A DNA stretch of 64,000 nt from Brienomyrus brachyistius (taxonomy: Eukaryota > Chordata > Actinopteri > Osteoglossiformes > Mormyridae): positions 9,955,660 through 10,019,659 of the forward strand of contig NC_064552.1 of NCBI RefSeq assembly GCF_023856365.1, given 5' to 3'. Within the stretch, counting starts at the first letter, position 1; each line of letters opens with the position of its first letter. The position numbers and the translations under genes are program-made. Shown here piece after piece: positions 10,541 through 22,655 of the stretch. The notes under the pieces were generated by a model, which did no database searches, had not been told where the DNA came from, and saw only the letters and a list, made by a program, of their open reading frames with translations.

Positions 10541-11240
10541 ATGGAAGTCCGTTTCCGCCACAAAAAGAAAAAAATAAGTCATAATAACGAGAAACTTTCT
10601 CATTATGACTTAGTATCCCATTATTATGAGAATTTTTTTTTTTTTTTTACAAGAATTTTTTTTTCATGACTTCTACTTAAATGACCTTCTGAGGCTTCTT
10701 CTGTTTCCACAACATCCATCCATCCATCCATACTTCTTCCATAACTGCTTATCCAGTATATGATTGCAGGAAACATGAGGCGTGAGACACACTGCATGAG
10801 GTATGAGACACTGGATGAGACATGATGCATGAGACGCACTGAATGAGGCATGAAAGGCTTCGAGCTCACTCCGGAAACGGAAGAAGGACTCAGAAAGTCA
10901 TTAAAAAAAATTCTCGTTGTAAAAAAAAATAAAATAATTCTCGTTAAAAAAAATTCTCGTTGGAAAAAAAAAGTTTCTCGTAATAATGGGATACTAAGTC
11001 ATAATAATCAGAAAGTTTCTCGTTATTATGAGATACTAAGTCGTAATAATGAGAAAGTTTCTCATTATTAGATACTAAGCCGTCGTAATAATTAGAAAGT
11101 TTCTCGTTTTTATGAGATACTAAGTCGTAATAATGAGAAAGTTTCTCGTTATTATGAGATACTAAGTCGTAATAATGAGAAAGTTTCTCGTTATTATGAC
11201 TTATTTTTTTTCTTTTTGTGGTGGAAACGGGCTTCCATAT
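10541..11240. mobile_element. Foldback (long inverted repeat) element, complete copy
   Basis: The left end ATGGAAGTCCGTTTCCGCC then CACAAAAAGAAAAAA is mirrored by the right end TTTCTTTTTGTGGTGG then AAACGGGCTTCCAT. Arms exceed 60 bp and continue into tandem near-palindromic 42-bp units (about 10975-11205). It is the same element as 1-690, with small differences in A-run length. It lies in the intron of IFIT paralog 2. Confidence 0.8.
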
Positions 11241-11479
11241 GATACTGCTTGTCGAGGGAAACTATTAATCTAGCTACTTCTCATTTTCCATATTTAGTTA
11301 TTCAAAACCTTCTGTCCAAACATTAAGGATATTATTCTCTGTAAATGTATAGCTTATACGTACGAGAAATTAATATGAAACTAACATTTATTTCATTTTG
11401 TATTGTCATTCTTATTGAAATTAATGAACGGTCGCCTATACAAGACAGAAGACAGAAAACGCTACAGCAGTATACTTAC

Positions 11480-11484
11480 GCCAT
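11480..11484 (-). CDS. ifit: IFIT paralog 2, coding part of exon 1 (type B)
   Basis: The minus strand reads ATGGC then GTAAGTATA. It is the nearest start-plus-donor upstream of the paralog 2 main exon and keeps frame (ATG GCG TTG). The intron would be 10243-11479 (1237 bp) and would contain the foldback element and the exon 2 relic. The assignment is inferred, not proven. Confidence 0.6.
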
Positions 11485-11628
11485 TGCAGCAAGATAAAGC
11501 TGTTAGTGTAAAACCCGACTTCGGTGTGTCGTTGATAACGTCCTTTTCGGTCTGACAAAACGCTGTCGGTCTTACTTGACGCACGAGTCAGTACGACGCT
11601 GCCGCTTTGAAAATAAAGCAAACATTGT

Positions 11629-11675
11629 CTTTCGCTTTCTGCAAAAACGAAAGTAACGGAACAAGTTTCGTTTCC
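11629..11675 (-). promoter_or_regulatory. Type-B IFIT promoter with ISREs (paralog 2)
   Basis: GGAAACGAAACT at 11664-11675 and GAAAGCGAAAG at 11629-11639 on the minus strand, 145-190 bp upstream of the ATG at 11484. Same layout as at 1079-1125. Confidence 0.75.
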
Positions 11676-11699
11676 TTTGAAGTGAGATTTATTCAACGA

Positions 11700-14131
11700 A
11701 ATGTGCTATAAGATTTGCCGTAGCATTTGAGGAATGCTATATTTACAGCAGTCTATAAATGTACTACTTATTTTATATTCAGACCATGCAGCCTGCCAAT
11801 TCAAAAGATTTTGTTTTACGAACACACTGAAGACGGACAAAGCTACTGTATATAGTTAGGTCAAAGAAATTAAGATATTGGCAGGATATATGTATATAGC
11901 TTCAAAAGCCGCGCTGAGGCTACATTATTTGCTGCTAAAACCTGAAGACGCTGATATTCAGTAAAATGTTTTTCGGGGTAGGTATTGTGGGGAAGCACGG
12001 CAGGCTCTGGGTGTTCTGGCGTCCCAGGCGAGGTTCTGCTGACGCCCGCCACTCCCTCCAGAGCAGCAGAAAACAACCCCGATCAATTCATTTATATTAA
12101 AACATTTCAGGAGGACGGACTATCTGGCTGTTAACTAGCTACCCGGCGTCTGTTTTACAATAAAAGTAGTGAGATATTATGTAATTTTATTTAGCACTTC
12201 ATAACGCATAGAGAATGTAATCATTAGGACTCTATTAAGAAGCTGATGTAAACCGTGTAGAGAGTGACCTTGTGACCTTCAGAGAATGCAGACCAATTAC
12301 TGCTGTGCACAACGTGCCGAAAAACAAGTATGAATTAGCACCTTGTGTAGGCTTAGAAGTTTCTGTATCTGCTAGCTATTTTGTTAGCCTTCGATGTATG
12401 GATATGTACTTTATTAGTGCTGCAGCTTATCACTATGTAGAAGGACAAATATATTATTAACCCTCTAGCCAGACGCTGTGCAACAAGCAGACGCTGCCAA
12501 GGTTTGCTACTGAAGGAAGGGATTCGCCTGAGTTCACCAAAAGTTCATGGCTGGGTATTTAAAAAAACTGAGTAGAGATGGTCAGGCCACCATTATGTTG
12601 ACCCGAGGCACCAACCAGTCAAAGAGATGATTGACAAACTTATCATCTAGGGGTGTGGACCAAGGGAGAAAACAACGACGGTGAATGGTTGAGGGAATGA
12701 TGATGCTTAAGTGACGAGATATTGTTACACAATAAGAAAATGTATAAAAATCGGCGTAAAACAGTATCGGACACACTTTAAGTGTCCGGCCTTGGTTGTA
12801 ACTTCATTGTTGCAATGAAGACTGAATCTGAAGATCTACACAAGCGGCTCCTGACTCCTGATTGGTGGGGAAGGAAAAAACCAGAACAACATCAAAACTG
12901 CTATAAATAACTGTAATGTCACAAGGATATTCTGATGTTTTTCACTATTTTGTGCCCCCTAACATATATTCAGTGACTTATGAAGAGTTCGTTTCCAAAG
13001 CGAGTCGTATCTATTTCTGCCAAAACGAACTGCAGTCCTCCAAGACGGCGAAAAGCGCAAGTAAGGGCCAAAGATGGAGGGAAAAGCCAGAGAAAAGCTC
13101 AGGGCAGCGATGCCCAAAATGGTCTAACAGTCAAATCTTATTGTTTACATGTGTTTGCAGTTGCACTGTTAATAAACATCGTGCCTGCTGTAAATAGAAG
13201 TTATGCATTTGAACCTAATAAGTTAAACAGACAGTTACAGAAAATTATGCATCACCAGAATATGCTATAAAAAGTATGGGTTTGTAAATTCTACAATTTA
13301 TTTCCCCGAATTTGGTGTGCAGTGCATTTTTTTTTCATTTTACTTAAAGTTTTTTGTCTATATGCTGAAAATGTATTTTTCATAATAGCTACTGATTGGT
13401 TTGAACTGAAACTCTGAGACTGATTGTACACAAACCATCAAAATGATTATAAAGATAATGCATGTTATATACCTCTAACATATAATAAAATATAATCAAT
13501 TGAATAATTTCTGCCATTCAGTATATTAATTAAGATAATGATTACACAATTTTAAACACTTTAAATATCAGCTCAAATTATAAGATCACACCAGCTTCCC
13601 AGCTCTCCATTTGCAAGATCATGTAACAGAGCCATTGCATAGCATTGTACAATTTGACCTTTGATAGTTTTTACTTGATAAATGTATCCCAGCATCCAAT
13701 TGCATTCACTAATGCATTGATTTCAGGAATTATGCAGGTTTGCCGTATCCCAGGTCCATCGGCTCCAAGAGAGGCTTCTTTGCATTTCAGATTTTATAAC
13801 TTGTCACTCATGTTCCCTGCTGTGTAAAAACTTTTTGTGGACTTACAGTTTTAGCTTGGAGGGCGGAGCCCAAGACTGGCTGTGTGAGTAATTTGAGGCT
13901 TCATTTGATGAGGTCGGCTTCTTCTAGGCCTGTAATATCAAACCTGGAACATTCTCTGGTGGCAACGCATCAGGCATCCAGCCCAAGCCTCGTTTACTGA
14001 TGTTTCTGATGACCTTTAGTGTTATGTGAGATATACAAATGAGGAGAGAGTCCATAATGGTGCCTAGTATGGAGGTCTTGTGCAAAGAGTTACAGAGAGT
14101 GAGCACAGGTAGTGGTAAACATGGCCAGCGA
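11700..14131. repeat. Intergenic block of the array, long type (3' flank of paralog 3)
   Basis: Near-identical copy of 1150-3616 with a few substitutions and small indels. No gene is supported in it. Confidence 0.6.
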
Positions 14132-15566
14132 CTAGTGCAGAGAAAGCCGAAGGTCACAGAGAGCTGTGAGAAACTCACCGTTCCCTGGGCTATGTAAAAG
14201 AGCTTTCTCATAGCACTCTATGGCTTGAAGCTTGTCACCCCTTAGCTTATTAACATATCCCAGAATCCCAAAAGCTTCCCCATCACTCGGATTCCTGCCA
14301 ATGCGCCTCTTTGCTATCATTTCCAATCTCTGAACACACTTCTCCCCTGCTCTGTTATCTTTCCGAATTTGACACCCTTTCATGTAATGCTCTATGGCCA
14401 GAGACTCTGATCTCTTGTTATACAGCTGGAAGTCACCATAACATTTATGAACATCTTGCAGGTGGAGATTTTTCTCTCTGGCCACCTGAAATGCTTCCTG
14501 AAACAGCTCCTCTGCTTTGGGAAGATTTCTCTTCTCTACATGTAAAAAAGCTAGATCTATCACGGCAGTAACGAAAGAGGACTTTATCTCAATAGCCTTC
14601 TCACAATGATGGATGGCAAGTAGGAGAAGGTGTTCAACCTCTTCTCTATTGTTGTTTTCCCCTCCATTTTTGCACAAGTTGATTCTTATATTCCTATAGC
14701 AGGCAGCAATTTGATGATGAAGAAAGGCTGAATTGGGTGTTTTTTCAAGGGCACGGTTCACAAGGTCTATGGCCTTATCCATAGATCCATATCTTCTGAA
14801 AAACTTTGCCACATAACGTATGATGTGGGGTTTGTCTGGTGAAATCATGAGAGCTCTTTTAATCAATTCCTCTGCTTCATTCAATCTCCCAGATTCAGCT
14901 AGTTTTAGACCCAAAAGTGCCATGATATAAGAATCCCCAGGGCTCAGCTCTAAGGCACGCCTTAGCTGTTTACCAGCTGGTGAATCTGCAGTTGTGTTGC
15001 TCTCAGATTCAACCCGGTACAGCGCTGTAGCATAACCACAGTTCCAGTCAGGATTGTCTGGATACTCTTTCAAGGCTTTCTCAAAGCACTCTTTAGCTTT
15101 CTCGTGGTACGTCTTAGAATACATGAGGAAGGTCCATCCCATCTCTCCGTAGACTTCCGCATGAAATGCAGTAGGAGACTGTGTTGGAAATCGCTGCTTA
15201 ATATCTTCCACCTTCTCCAGATAACTCATGGATTTTACATGGTCGTTCAAGTGGTAGTACAGCCATGCAAAGTTTCCATATGTTACAATGAGCATCTTCT
15301 CGCATTCTTCGTTGTGTTTACGAATGTGGTCTTCAGCCTTTGTCAAGTTAGCGAGTGCTTCTTCTGGCTGGTCTTGCAAATAGTTCACAAAAGCCAAAAA
15401 GTTGAATAAGTATTTGTACCCGGCTTCATCAGCTGAACTGAAACTGACATCATCCTCCAGTCTATTTTGCAACTCACTGAGGTCAGTGTCCTCTTTCCTG
15501 AGACCCCAGGTGAAGTGGCACTGAAGTTGAATAAGTTTTATTTTAAGTGAAGTTTCCTGGTTCAAC
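14132..15566 (-). CDS. ifit: IFIT paralog 3, main coding exon (exon 2)
   Basis: IFIT-family antiviral TPR protein, 479 aa with exon 1 (15799-15803), beginning MALNQETSLKIK. It shares the central stretch RRYGSMDKAIDLVNRALEK and the EIKSSFVTAVIDLAFLHVEK segment with paralog 1, but its N-terminus (TSLKIKLIQLQCHFTWGLRK) matches paralogs 4-6. It is therefore a mosaic. It has VQRLEMIAKRRIGRNPS in the late TPRs. The open frame does not reach an ATG upstream of the splice site (AG at 15567-15568), confirming that the start is in another exon. Confidence 0.93.
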
Positions 15567-15798
15567 CTACAGCAGCATTGTAAGGAAACGAAAAACAGTA
15601 TTATTGTCAGTTACACTGGTTAACAACCCAGCTGCTATATTACAGCAGTATATTTATTTAATATTTCCTGTTGAAACTACTAGGTGCAAAATATGAAACT
15701 AACATTTTTGCATTTTGCATTGTTATTGTTATTGAAATAATTGATCAGTCGTCTATACAAGTCCGATATCACAGAAAACTCTACCCCATTATACTTAC

Positions 15799-15803
15799 GC
15801 CAT
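15799..15803 (-). CDS. ifit: IFIT paralog 3, coding part of exon 1
   Basis: ATGGC then GTAAGTATA on the minus strand, in frame with exon 2 through ATG GCG. The intron 15567-15798 is 232 bp, about 90 bp shorter than in paralogs 1, 5 and 6 because of a deletion around 15681. Type-A promoter. Confidence 0.75.
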
Positions 15804-16015
15804 CGCAGCAAAATAAAGCTGTTAATGCCAATCTTGACCTTGGTGTGTTGTTGATATTGTCAGTTTCGGTCTGAAAATGCTGTCGGTTTTATGTACATGA
15901 GATAAGAGTAACTATGACACATCCCTTTAAAACAGGAGTGACTATGACGCAGTGCTTTAAAAAACAAAGCAAATATTTCTGTTTATTTCTAGCAGAAACA
16001 AAACTTACAGAATAT

Positions 16016-16027
16016 CTTTCGTTTCCC
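16016..16027 (-). promoter_or_regulatory. ISRE of IFIT paralog 3
   Basis: GGGAAACGAAAG on the minus strand, about 215 bp upstream of the start codon at 15803. Same type-A layout as paralog 1. Confidence 0.7.
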
Positions 16028-16326
16028 TTTTGTTTCAGTCACACATTGGCTACAATGTTTCCTCTGAAATCGTAAAAAAAAATTAAAAATCCTGTCCTTT
16101 TAACATATTTTCAGTCAAATGTTTATTTGGGTAGATATTGTGGGAGAAATGAAATAAACCAGGCAAGTGAATAAAAATGAATCGAAGTAGCCAAAGTCAC
16201 ATCGAACAGTTTCCATTTACGCTTAAGTTTTCGTTTTACACAGGTAACCAAACAGGAATCCCAAGAATGCTTTACAGACACCTTTCCTCTTTTGATACCA
16301 TCATTTTGCAATGTAGCCTGTGTTAC

Positions 16327-16554
16327 ACTCCCCGGGTTCATGTGGGTTTCTGCTGGGGCCTCCGGTTTTCTCCATGGTCCAAAAGCGTGCACGGTAGGTT
16401 AATTGGCAATTCTAAGGTGGCCCTGTGGTTGTGTGCATGTGTGTGCCCTGTGGTGTTTGGCAGGCTGGTTCCCACCTGCGCCCCTTGTTCCCAGAATAAG
16501 TTCTAGTCTCCCTGCTACCCCTGTTGGGATTAAGTGGTTATGGTTATAGACAGA
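16327..16554 (+). repeat. SINE-like repeat fragment, second family
   Basis: Duplicated copy of the element at 5901-6129, with a few substitutions. It lies in the same position upstream of a type-A promoter and is followed by the conserved block 16564-16770. Confidence 0.55.
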
Positions 16555-17154
16555 CGGTCAATTAGATACCAACTACATCATTCATTCATTGCAAATGTGG
16601 AGACGTCACTCTCAGATTGTTTAAAGTATTGCGGTACATTCTCAAGTCCACTAGGTGTCTCCCTAGGCTTAAAATATAGGTTTGAAGCCTCCAAAGACGT
16701 TGCGGCCCAGTACGTGTGGGGAACGTCTCAAAAGCTTCATGAAGATTTATCGGCCTGTCACTAAGTCTAGGATTTAGTGAAAAATACTGTATTCACACCT
16801 TGTTTTAATATGAACTATAGGAAATTTGATTTATGATTTACACTGTATTTGCCTCACATATATTATACGTGCTGATGATCAACAAGTCTGATTGATAAGG
16901 TCCCTCTGCTCCACACCCCTTGGATGTTCAAGATCACTTTTTCTCTAACAGTTATCATTATTACATTGTATCCATATTACATGCTATTGCTCCATCTCAT
17001 ACATATTGACAGTTAATCGATAACAATATTAACCCATAAATTAGTTGTAAGGTGTGATTCAAGCAGTGCACTGTGGGACAAAGCAAATGTACTGCCGCTG
17101 AATTGCTTGATTACGTGTTTCATCACATTTAACACATTAGCATTAAGTTTTAGT

Positions 17155-17562
17155 CGTTATGCGACGGAGGCAAAAAGCAAGCGGATCCCTGATTGCGGAT
17201 ACGTAGCAGGTTTATTAAGGACACAAGCAACAGAGCCAAATCGGGAGACAAGAATCGTGGTCGTGGGACAAGCCAGAGGTCAATCGCCGGTCGAGTCAAT
17301 CCTACAGACATGGAAGGGACAGAAAGACGATCAGCAGGCCGGGTTGACGAGGACGGGACCGGAGGGATGGACGGACGAGGCAGGCAAGACGGAGCAGGAT
17401 GGGAAATGGGGAGAGATGAGAGACAAGTAAGCGCTCGGTAGTGTTCCACAACATCGGCAACAATACTTTGCACCGGGAGTCGCGTCTGATCTGCTTATGA
17501 CGCTGAGATAATCAACGGAAGATCGCCTTCCGTAACTAGGTCCCGCCTGGATGGGTGTGACA
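17155..17562 (-). mobile_element. Solo-LTR-like element (degenerate end)
   Basis: Read on the minus strand it begins TGTCACACCC, carries AATAAACC about 50 bp before its end and ends in CATAACG where CA would be expected. It is flanked by TTAGT on both sides (17150-17154 and 17563-17567). It resembles the better-preserved elements at 26198-26482 and 51766-52144. The open frames inside it in several phases reflect GC-rich composition, not genes. Confidence 0.5.
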
Positions 17563-17568
17563 TTAGTG

Positions 17569-17935
17569 TGTTGCCCCAATGGCATGTAATATGCATACAA
17601 TGTATTAATTAATAACTGTTAGAAAGTTGTTCTGAAAATGTAGGAGGTGTGCATTATCCCCCAGGTTCCTCTAATCAAAGCACACTTCATAGGACATGCC
17701 TGTCTCATTTGGTTTCAGAGCTGTTAACCCCTTAGGGTGTTGCCCCATTGCACTTTAAATGGACGCAGTATAATAATTAATAACTATTACAGACAAAAAT
17801 AATCTAAAACTCCAAGAGGTGTGCATTGTTCCCTGTAGTCCACTGATCAAAGCACACTTCACTAGATGTGCCTGTCTTGTCTAGTTTTAAAGTTATGAAC
17901 GCATTCATGTATTGTCCCATTGCACATTGTACGAC
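17569..17935. repeat. Diverged tandem duplication of about 180 bp
   Basis: Two consecutive copies share GTTGCCCCA, ATTAATAACT, AGGAGGTGTGCATT / AGAGGTGTGCATT, ATCAAAGCACACTTCA and a GTGCCTGTCT-type motif. No coding potential is visible. Confidence 0.55.
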
Positions 17936-17964
17936 TCTATTAAGAAGCTGATGTAAACCGACGT

Positions 17965-19744
17965 CTGTTTTACAATAAAAGTAGTGAGATATTATGTAAT
18001 ATTATTTAGCACTTCATAACGCATAGAGAATGTAATCATTAGGACTCTGTTAAGAAGCTGATGTAAACCGTGCAGAGAGTGACCTTGTGACCTTCAGAGA
18101 ATGCAGACCAATTACTGCTGTGCACAACGTGACGAAAAACAAGTATGAATTAGCACCTTGTGTCGGCTTAGGAGTTTCTGTATCTGTTAGCTATTTTGTA
18201 AGCCTTCGATGTGTGGATATGTACTTTATTAGTGCTGCAGCTTATCACTATGTTGAAGGACAAATATATTATTAACCCTCTAGCCAGACGCTGTGCTACA
18301 AGCAGACGCTGCCAAGGTTTGCTACTTAAGGAAGGGATTCGCCTGAGTTCACCAAAAGTTCACGGCTGGGTATTTAAAAAAACCGAGTAGAGATGGTCAC
18401 GCCACCATTATGTTGAGCCGAGGCACCAACCAGTCAAAGAGATGATTGACATACTTATCATCTAGGGGTGTGGACCAAGGGAGAAAACAACGACGGTGAA
18501 TGGTTGAGGGAATGATGATGCTTAAGTGACGAGATATTGTTACACAATAAGATAATGTATAAAAATTGGTGTAAAACAGTATTGGACACACTTTAAGTGT
18601 CCGGCCTTGGTTGTAACTTCATTGTTGCAATGAAGACTGAATCTGAAGATCTACACAAGCGGCTCCTGACTCCTGATTGGTGGGGAAGGAAAAAACCAGA
18701 ACAACATCAAAACTGCTATAAATAACTGTAATGTCACAAGGATATTCTGATGTTTTTCACTATTTTGTGCCCCCTAACATATATTCAGTGACTTATGAAG
18801 AGTTCGTTTCCAAAATGGTCTAACAGTCAAATCTTATTGTTTACATGTATTTGCAGTTGCACTGTTAATAAACATCGTGCCTGCTGTAAATAGAAGTTAT
18901 GCATTTGAACCTAATAAGTTAAACAGACAGTTACAGAAAATTATACATCACCAGAATATGCTATAAAAAGTATGGCTTTTTAAATTATACAATTTATTTC
19001 CCCGAATTTGGTGTGCAGTGCATTTTTTTCATTTTACTTAAAGTTTTTTGTCTATATGCTGAAAATGTATTTTTCATAATAGCTACTGATTGGTTTGAAC
19101 TGAAACTCTGAGACTGATTGTACACAAACCATCAAAATGATTATAAAGATAATGCATGTTATATACCTCTAACATATAATAAAATATAATCAATTGAATA
19201 ATTTCCGCCATTCAGTATATTAATTAAGATAATGATTACACAATGTTAAACACTTTAAATATCAGCTCAAATTATAAGATCACACCAGCTTCCCAGCTCT
19301 CCATTTGCATGATCATGTAACAGAGCCATTGCATAGCATTGTACAGTTTGACCTTTGACAGTTTTTACTTGATAAATGTATCCCAGCATCCATTTGCGTT
19401 CACTAATGCATTGATTTCAGGAATTATGCAGGTTTGCCGTATCCCAGGTCCATCGGCTCCAAGAGAGGCTTCTTTGCATTTCAGATTTTATAACTTGTCA
19501 CTCATGTTCCCTGCTGTGTAAAAACTTTTCGTGGACTTACAGTTTTAGCTTGGAGGGCGGAGCCCAAGACTGGCTGTGTGAGTAATTTGAGGCTTCATTT
19601 GATGAGGTTTAACAATGCTTCAGATGACCTTGAGTGCTGTGAGATATGCAAATGAGGAGAGAGTCCATAATGGTGTCTAGTATGGAGGTCTTGTGCAAAG
19701 AGTTACAGACAGTGAGCACAGGGAGTGGTAAACATGGCCAGCGA
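17965..19744. repeat. Intergenic block of the array (3' flank of paralog 4)
   Basis: Shortened copy of the blocks at 1598-3616 and 12145-14131. A segment of about 115 bp present at 2450-2565 is missing at 18811, and the part just before the gene is reduced. No gene is supported. Confidence 0.55.
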
Positions 19745-21176
19745 CTAGTGCAGAGAAAGCCGAAGGTCACAGAGAGCTGTGAGAAACTCACCGTTCCCTG
19801 GGCTATGTAAAAGAGCTTTCTCATAGCACTCTATGGCTTGAAGCTTGTCACCCCTTAGCTTATTAACATATCCCAGAATCCCAAAAGCTTCCCCATCACT
19901 CGGATTCCTGCCAATGCGCCTCTTTGCTATCATTTTCAATTCCTTAACACACTTCTTACCCACTGTGTTATCTTTCTGAATTTGACACCCTTTCATGTAA
20001 TGCTCTATGGCCAGAGACTCTGATCTTTTGTTATACAGCTGGAAGTCACCATAACGTTGATGGACATTTTGCAAGTTGTCATTTTTTGCTCTGGCCACCT
20101 GAAATGCTTCCTGAAACAGCTCCTCGGCTTTGGTGAGGTTTCTCTTCATTGCATGTAGACGAGCTAGATCTATCAAGGCATAAATGAAGGAGGACTTTAT
20201 CTCAATAGCCTTCTCACAATGATCGATGGCAAGTAGGAGAAGATATTTAATCTCTTCTCTGATGTTTTTCCCTCTATTTCCATGCAAGTTGAATGTTTTT
20301 TTCCTATAGCAGGCAGCAATTTGATGATGAAGAAAGGCTGAATTGGGTGTTTCTTCAAGGGCTCGCTTCAAAAGGTCTATGGCCTTATCCATAGATCCAT
20401 GTTCTCTGAAAAACTTTGCCACATAACGTATGATGTGGGGTTTGTCTGGTGAAATCCTGAGAGCTCTTTCAATCAATTCCTCTGCCTCATTCAATCTCCC
20501 AGATTCAGCTAGTTTTAGACCCAAAAGTGCCATGATATAAGAATCCCCAGGGCTCAGCTCTAAGGCACGCCTTAGCTGTTTACCAGCTGGTGAATCTGCA
20601 GTTGTGTTGCTCTCAGATTCAGCTCGGTACAGCGCTGTAGCATAACCACAGTTCCAGTCAGGATTGTCCGGATACTCTTTCAAGGCTTTCTCAAAGCACT
20701 CTTTAGCTTTCTCGTGGTATTTCTTAGAATACATGAGGAATGTCCATCCCATTTCTCCGTAGACTTCCGCATAAAAAGCAGTAGGAGACTGTGCTGGAAA
20801 TAGCTGCTTAATATCTTCCACCTTCTCCAGATAATGTATGGATTTTACATGGTCGTTCAAGTGGTAGTACAGCCATGCAAAGTTTCCATATGTTACAATG
20901 AGCATCTTCTCACATTCTTTGTTGTGTTTACGAATGTGGTCTTCAGCCTTTGTCAAGTTAGCGAGTGCTTCTTCTGGCTGGTCTTGCAAATAATTCACAA
21001 AAGCCAAAAAGCTGAATAAGTGTTTGTCCCCGGCTTGATCAGGTGAACTGAAATTGATATCATTCTCAAGTCTGTTTTGCAACTCACTGAGATCAGTGTC
21101 CTCTTTCCGGAGACCCCAGGTGAAGTGGCACTGAAGTTGAATAAGTTTTATTTTAAGTGAAGCTTCCTGGCTCAAC
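19745..21176 (-). CDS. ifit: IFIT paralog 4, main coding exon (exon 2)
   Basis: IFIT-family RNA-binding TPR protein. With a type-B exon 1 it gives 478 aa beginning MALSQEASLKIK; the Ser replaces the Asn of its sisters. CHFTW is at 18-22. Differences from sisters include SIHYLEKVEDIKQLFPAQS in TPR2, ALRISPDKPH, and a distinct loop near 293-315 (KKTFNLHGNRGKNIREEIKY). It shares the LLKRALEETPN / SSFIYALIDLA type of centre with paralog 2 and the KDNTVGKKCVK stretch with paralog 1. The acceptor AG is at 21177-21178. The type-A first exon that should lie about 325 bp upstream has been deleted. Confidence 0.92.
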
Positions 21177-21392
21177 CTACAGCAGCATTGTAGGCAAACG
21201 AGAAACAGTATTATTGTAAGTAATGTGCAAAACTGGTTTAACAACCCAGTTGCTTTATCACAGAGGTATATCTAGTGTCATAAAATGCTGTTGGTTTAAA
21301 ATACATAAGACAGGAGTAACTAGGGTGGATCCTTTTTAAAAACAAAGCAAATATTGCTGTTTACTTCTAGCAAAACCAATCTAACATAATAC

Positions 21393-21404
21393 CTTTCGTT
21401 TCCC
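21393..21404 (-). promoter_or_regulatory. Stranded type-A ISRE of paralog 4
   Basis: GGGAAACGAAAG on the minus strand in a type-A promoter remnant. The DNA between it and exon 2, including the ATGGC-GTAAGT micro-exon, is deleted (joint near 21274-21280). It now lies within the inferred intron of paralog 4. Confidence 0.6.
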
Positions 21405-21790
21405 TTTTGTTTCAAAAGTCGCACATTGGCTACATTGCTTGCTACATTGCTAGCGAAAAACCTAAATACCACTGTATGCAAAGTTAGATGTAAATCTCTA
21501 GAATATATAGCCAACTAATGAAAACTAGACTTAATACAAATCTGAGACCTCTTTAGAACATACCCCTCTTTGTATTATTTGCAATCACAATACATACATG
21601 TTGTACTCATGAAACATGTAATTTTTTATTATGAAAACATATTTAACTCTAATGAAAACACTTAATGTGAAATTCAGAGACCTACTTAAAAATACCCCTC
21701 TTTCTGTTATTTACAATCACAATACACACGTTGTACTCATTAAACATGTATGTTTTTATTATGAAAACAAGATATACTATCTGTGTGAGT

Positions 21791-22079
21791 CAGGGACGGA
21801 TTATGGGTTGTGTGAGCCCCCGGGCAAAACGTTCGCGAGGGTCCCCCCCCACCACCACCACCACAATTCAAGGGCCCTTGGCAGCCAAACGCCCTCCCTA
21901 TAGGGTCAGGGGCCCTTGTAGGCAGAGGATCAAAGAATGTAGGCCCTCTAAAATAGACAAACGAAAATACATTGTTAATAAGCGTTGCAAATTGTTTTGG
22001 GCTGGGGCCCCACGGGCCCCCTGCACCCCAAGGGGCCCTGGGCAGCGGCCCCGCTGGCCCTGTCCGTAATCCGTCCCAG
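21791..22079. mobile_element. hAT-type MITE in the intron of IFIT paralog 4
   Basis: The ends CAGGGACGGATTATGG and CCGTAATCCGTCCCAG are inverted repeats. They are flanked by a perfect 8-bp duplication GTGTGAGT (21783-21790 and 22080-22087), the length typical of hAT elements. Related empty sites (TATGAGTAA) survive at about 26711 and 31971 in sister units. The interior is GC-rich with CCC/GGG runs and has no coding capacity. Confidence 0.85.
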
Positions 22080-22463
22080 GTGTGAGTAATATGCTGTGAA
22101 TTGAAGTAGCCGAAGTCACATTGAACAGTTTCTATTTACGCTTGATTTCTTTTTACGTGGGCTTTCCTCTTTTCGTAGTACCATAATTTTGCAATTCAAG
22201 CCATTAGTCACAAATATACTTATAGAAACACTGATAGTATTTTTAAGGTTATATTTAGCATAATATAATTAGATTCTGCTGTCATACCAACAATAGACCA
22301 TGCATTTCAAACTCAAAACAGTTTGTCAAAACATCCTGTCAAAACATCAAAGATATTCTCTGTAAATGTTTATTTTATATGTGCAATTAATATGAAACTT
22401 ATATTTTTCATTTTGTATTGTTGTTGTTATTGAAATTAATGAACGGTCGCAGTATATACTTAC

Positions 22464-22468
22464 GCCAT
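22464..22468 (-). CDS. ifit: IFIT paralog 4, coding part of exon 1 (type B)
   Basis: ATGGC then GTAAGTATA on the minus strand, the only start-plus-donor left upstream of paralog 4. Joining to 21176 keeps frame (ATG GCG TTG AGC CAG). The intron would be 21177-22463 (1287 bp) with the hAT MITE inside. The inference needs transcript support. Confidence 0.6.
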
Positions 22469-22655
22469 TGCAGCAAGATAAAGCTGTTAGTGTAAAACCC
22501 GACTTCGGTGTGTCGTTGATAACGTCCTTTTCGGTCTGACAAGACGTTGTCGGTCTTATTTAAATGACACAGGAGGGACTACGATGCATCCGGTTAAATA
22601 AAATCCAAAATAAATATTGGCTTTTACTTTCTGCAAAAGCCAGATTAACAGAACA

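Noticed and set aside
17107..17600. Several overlapping GC-rich frames of about 100 aa
   Set aside because: They fall within the LTR-like insertion and are open in multiple phases because of base composition.
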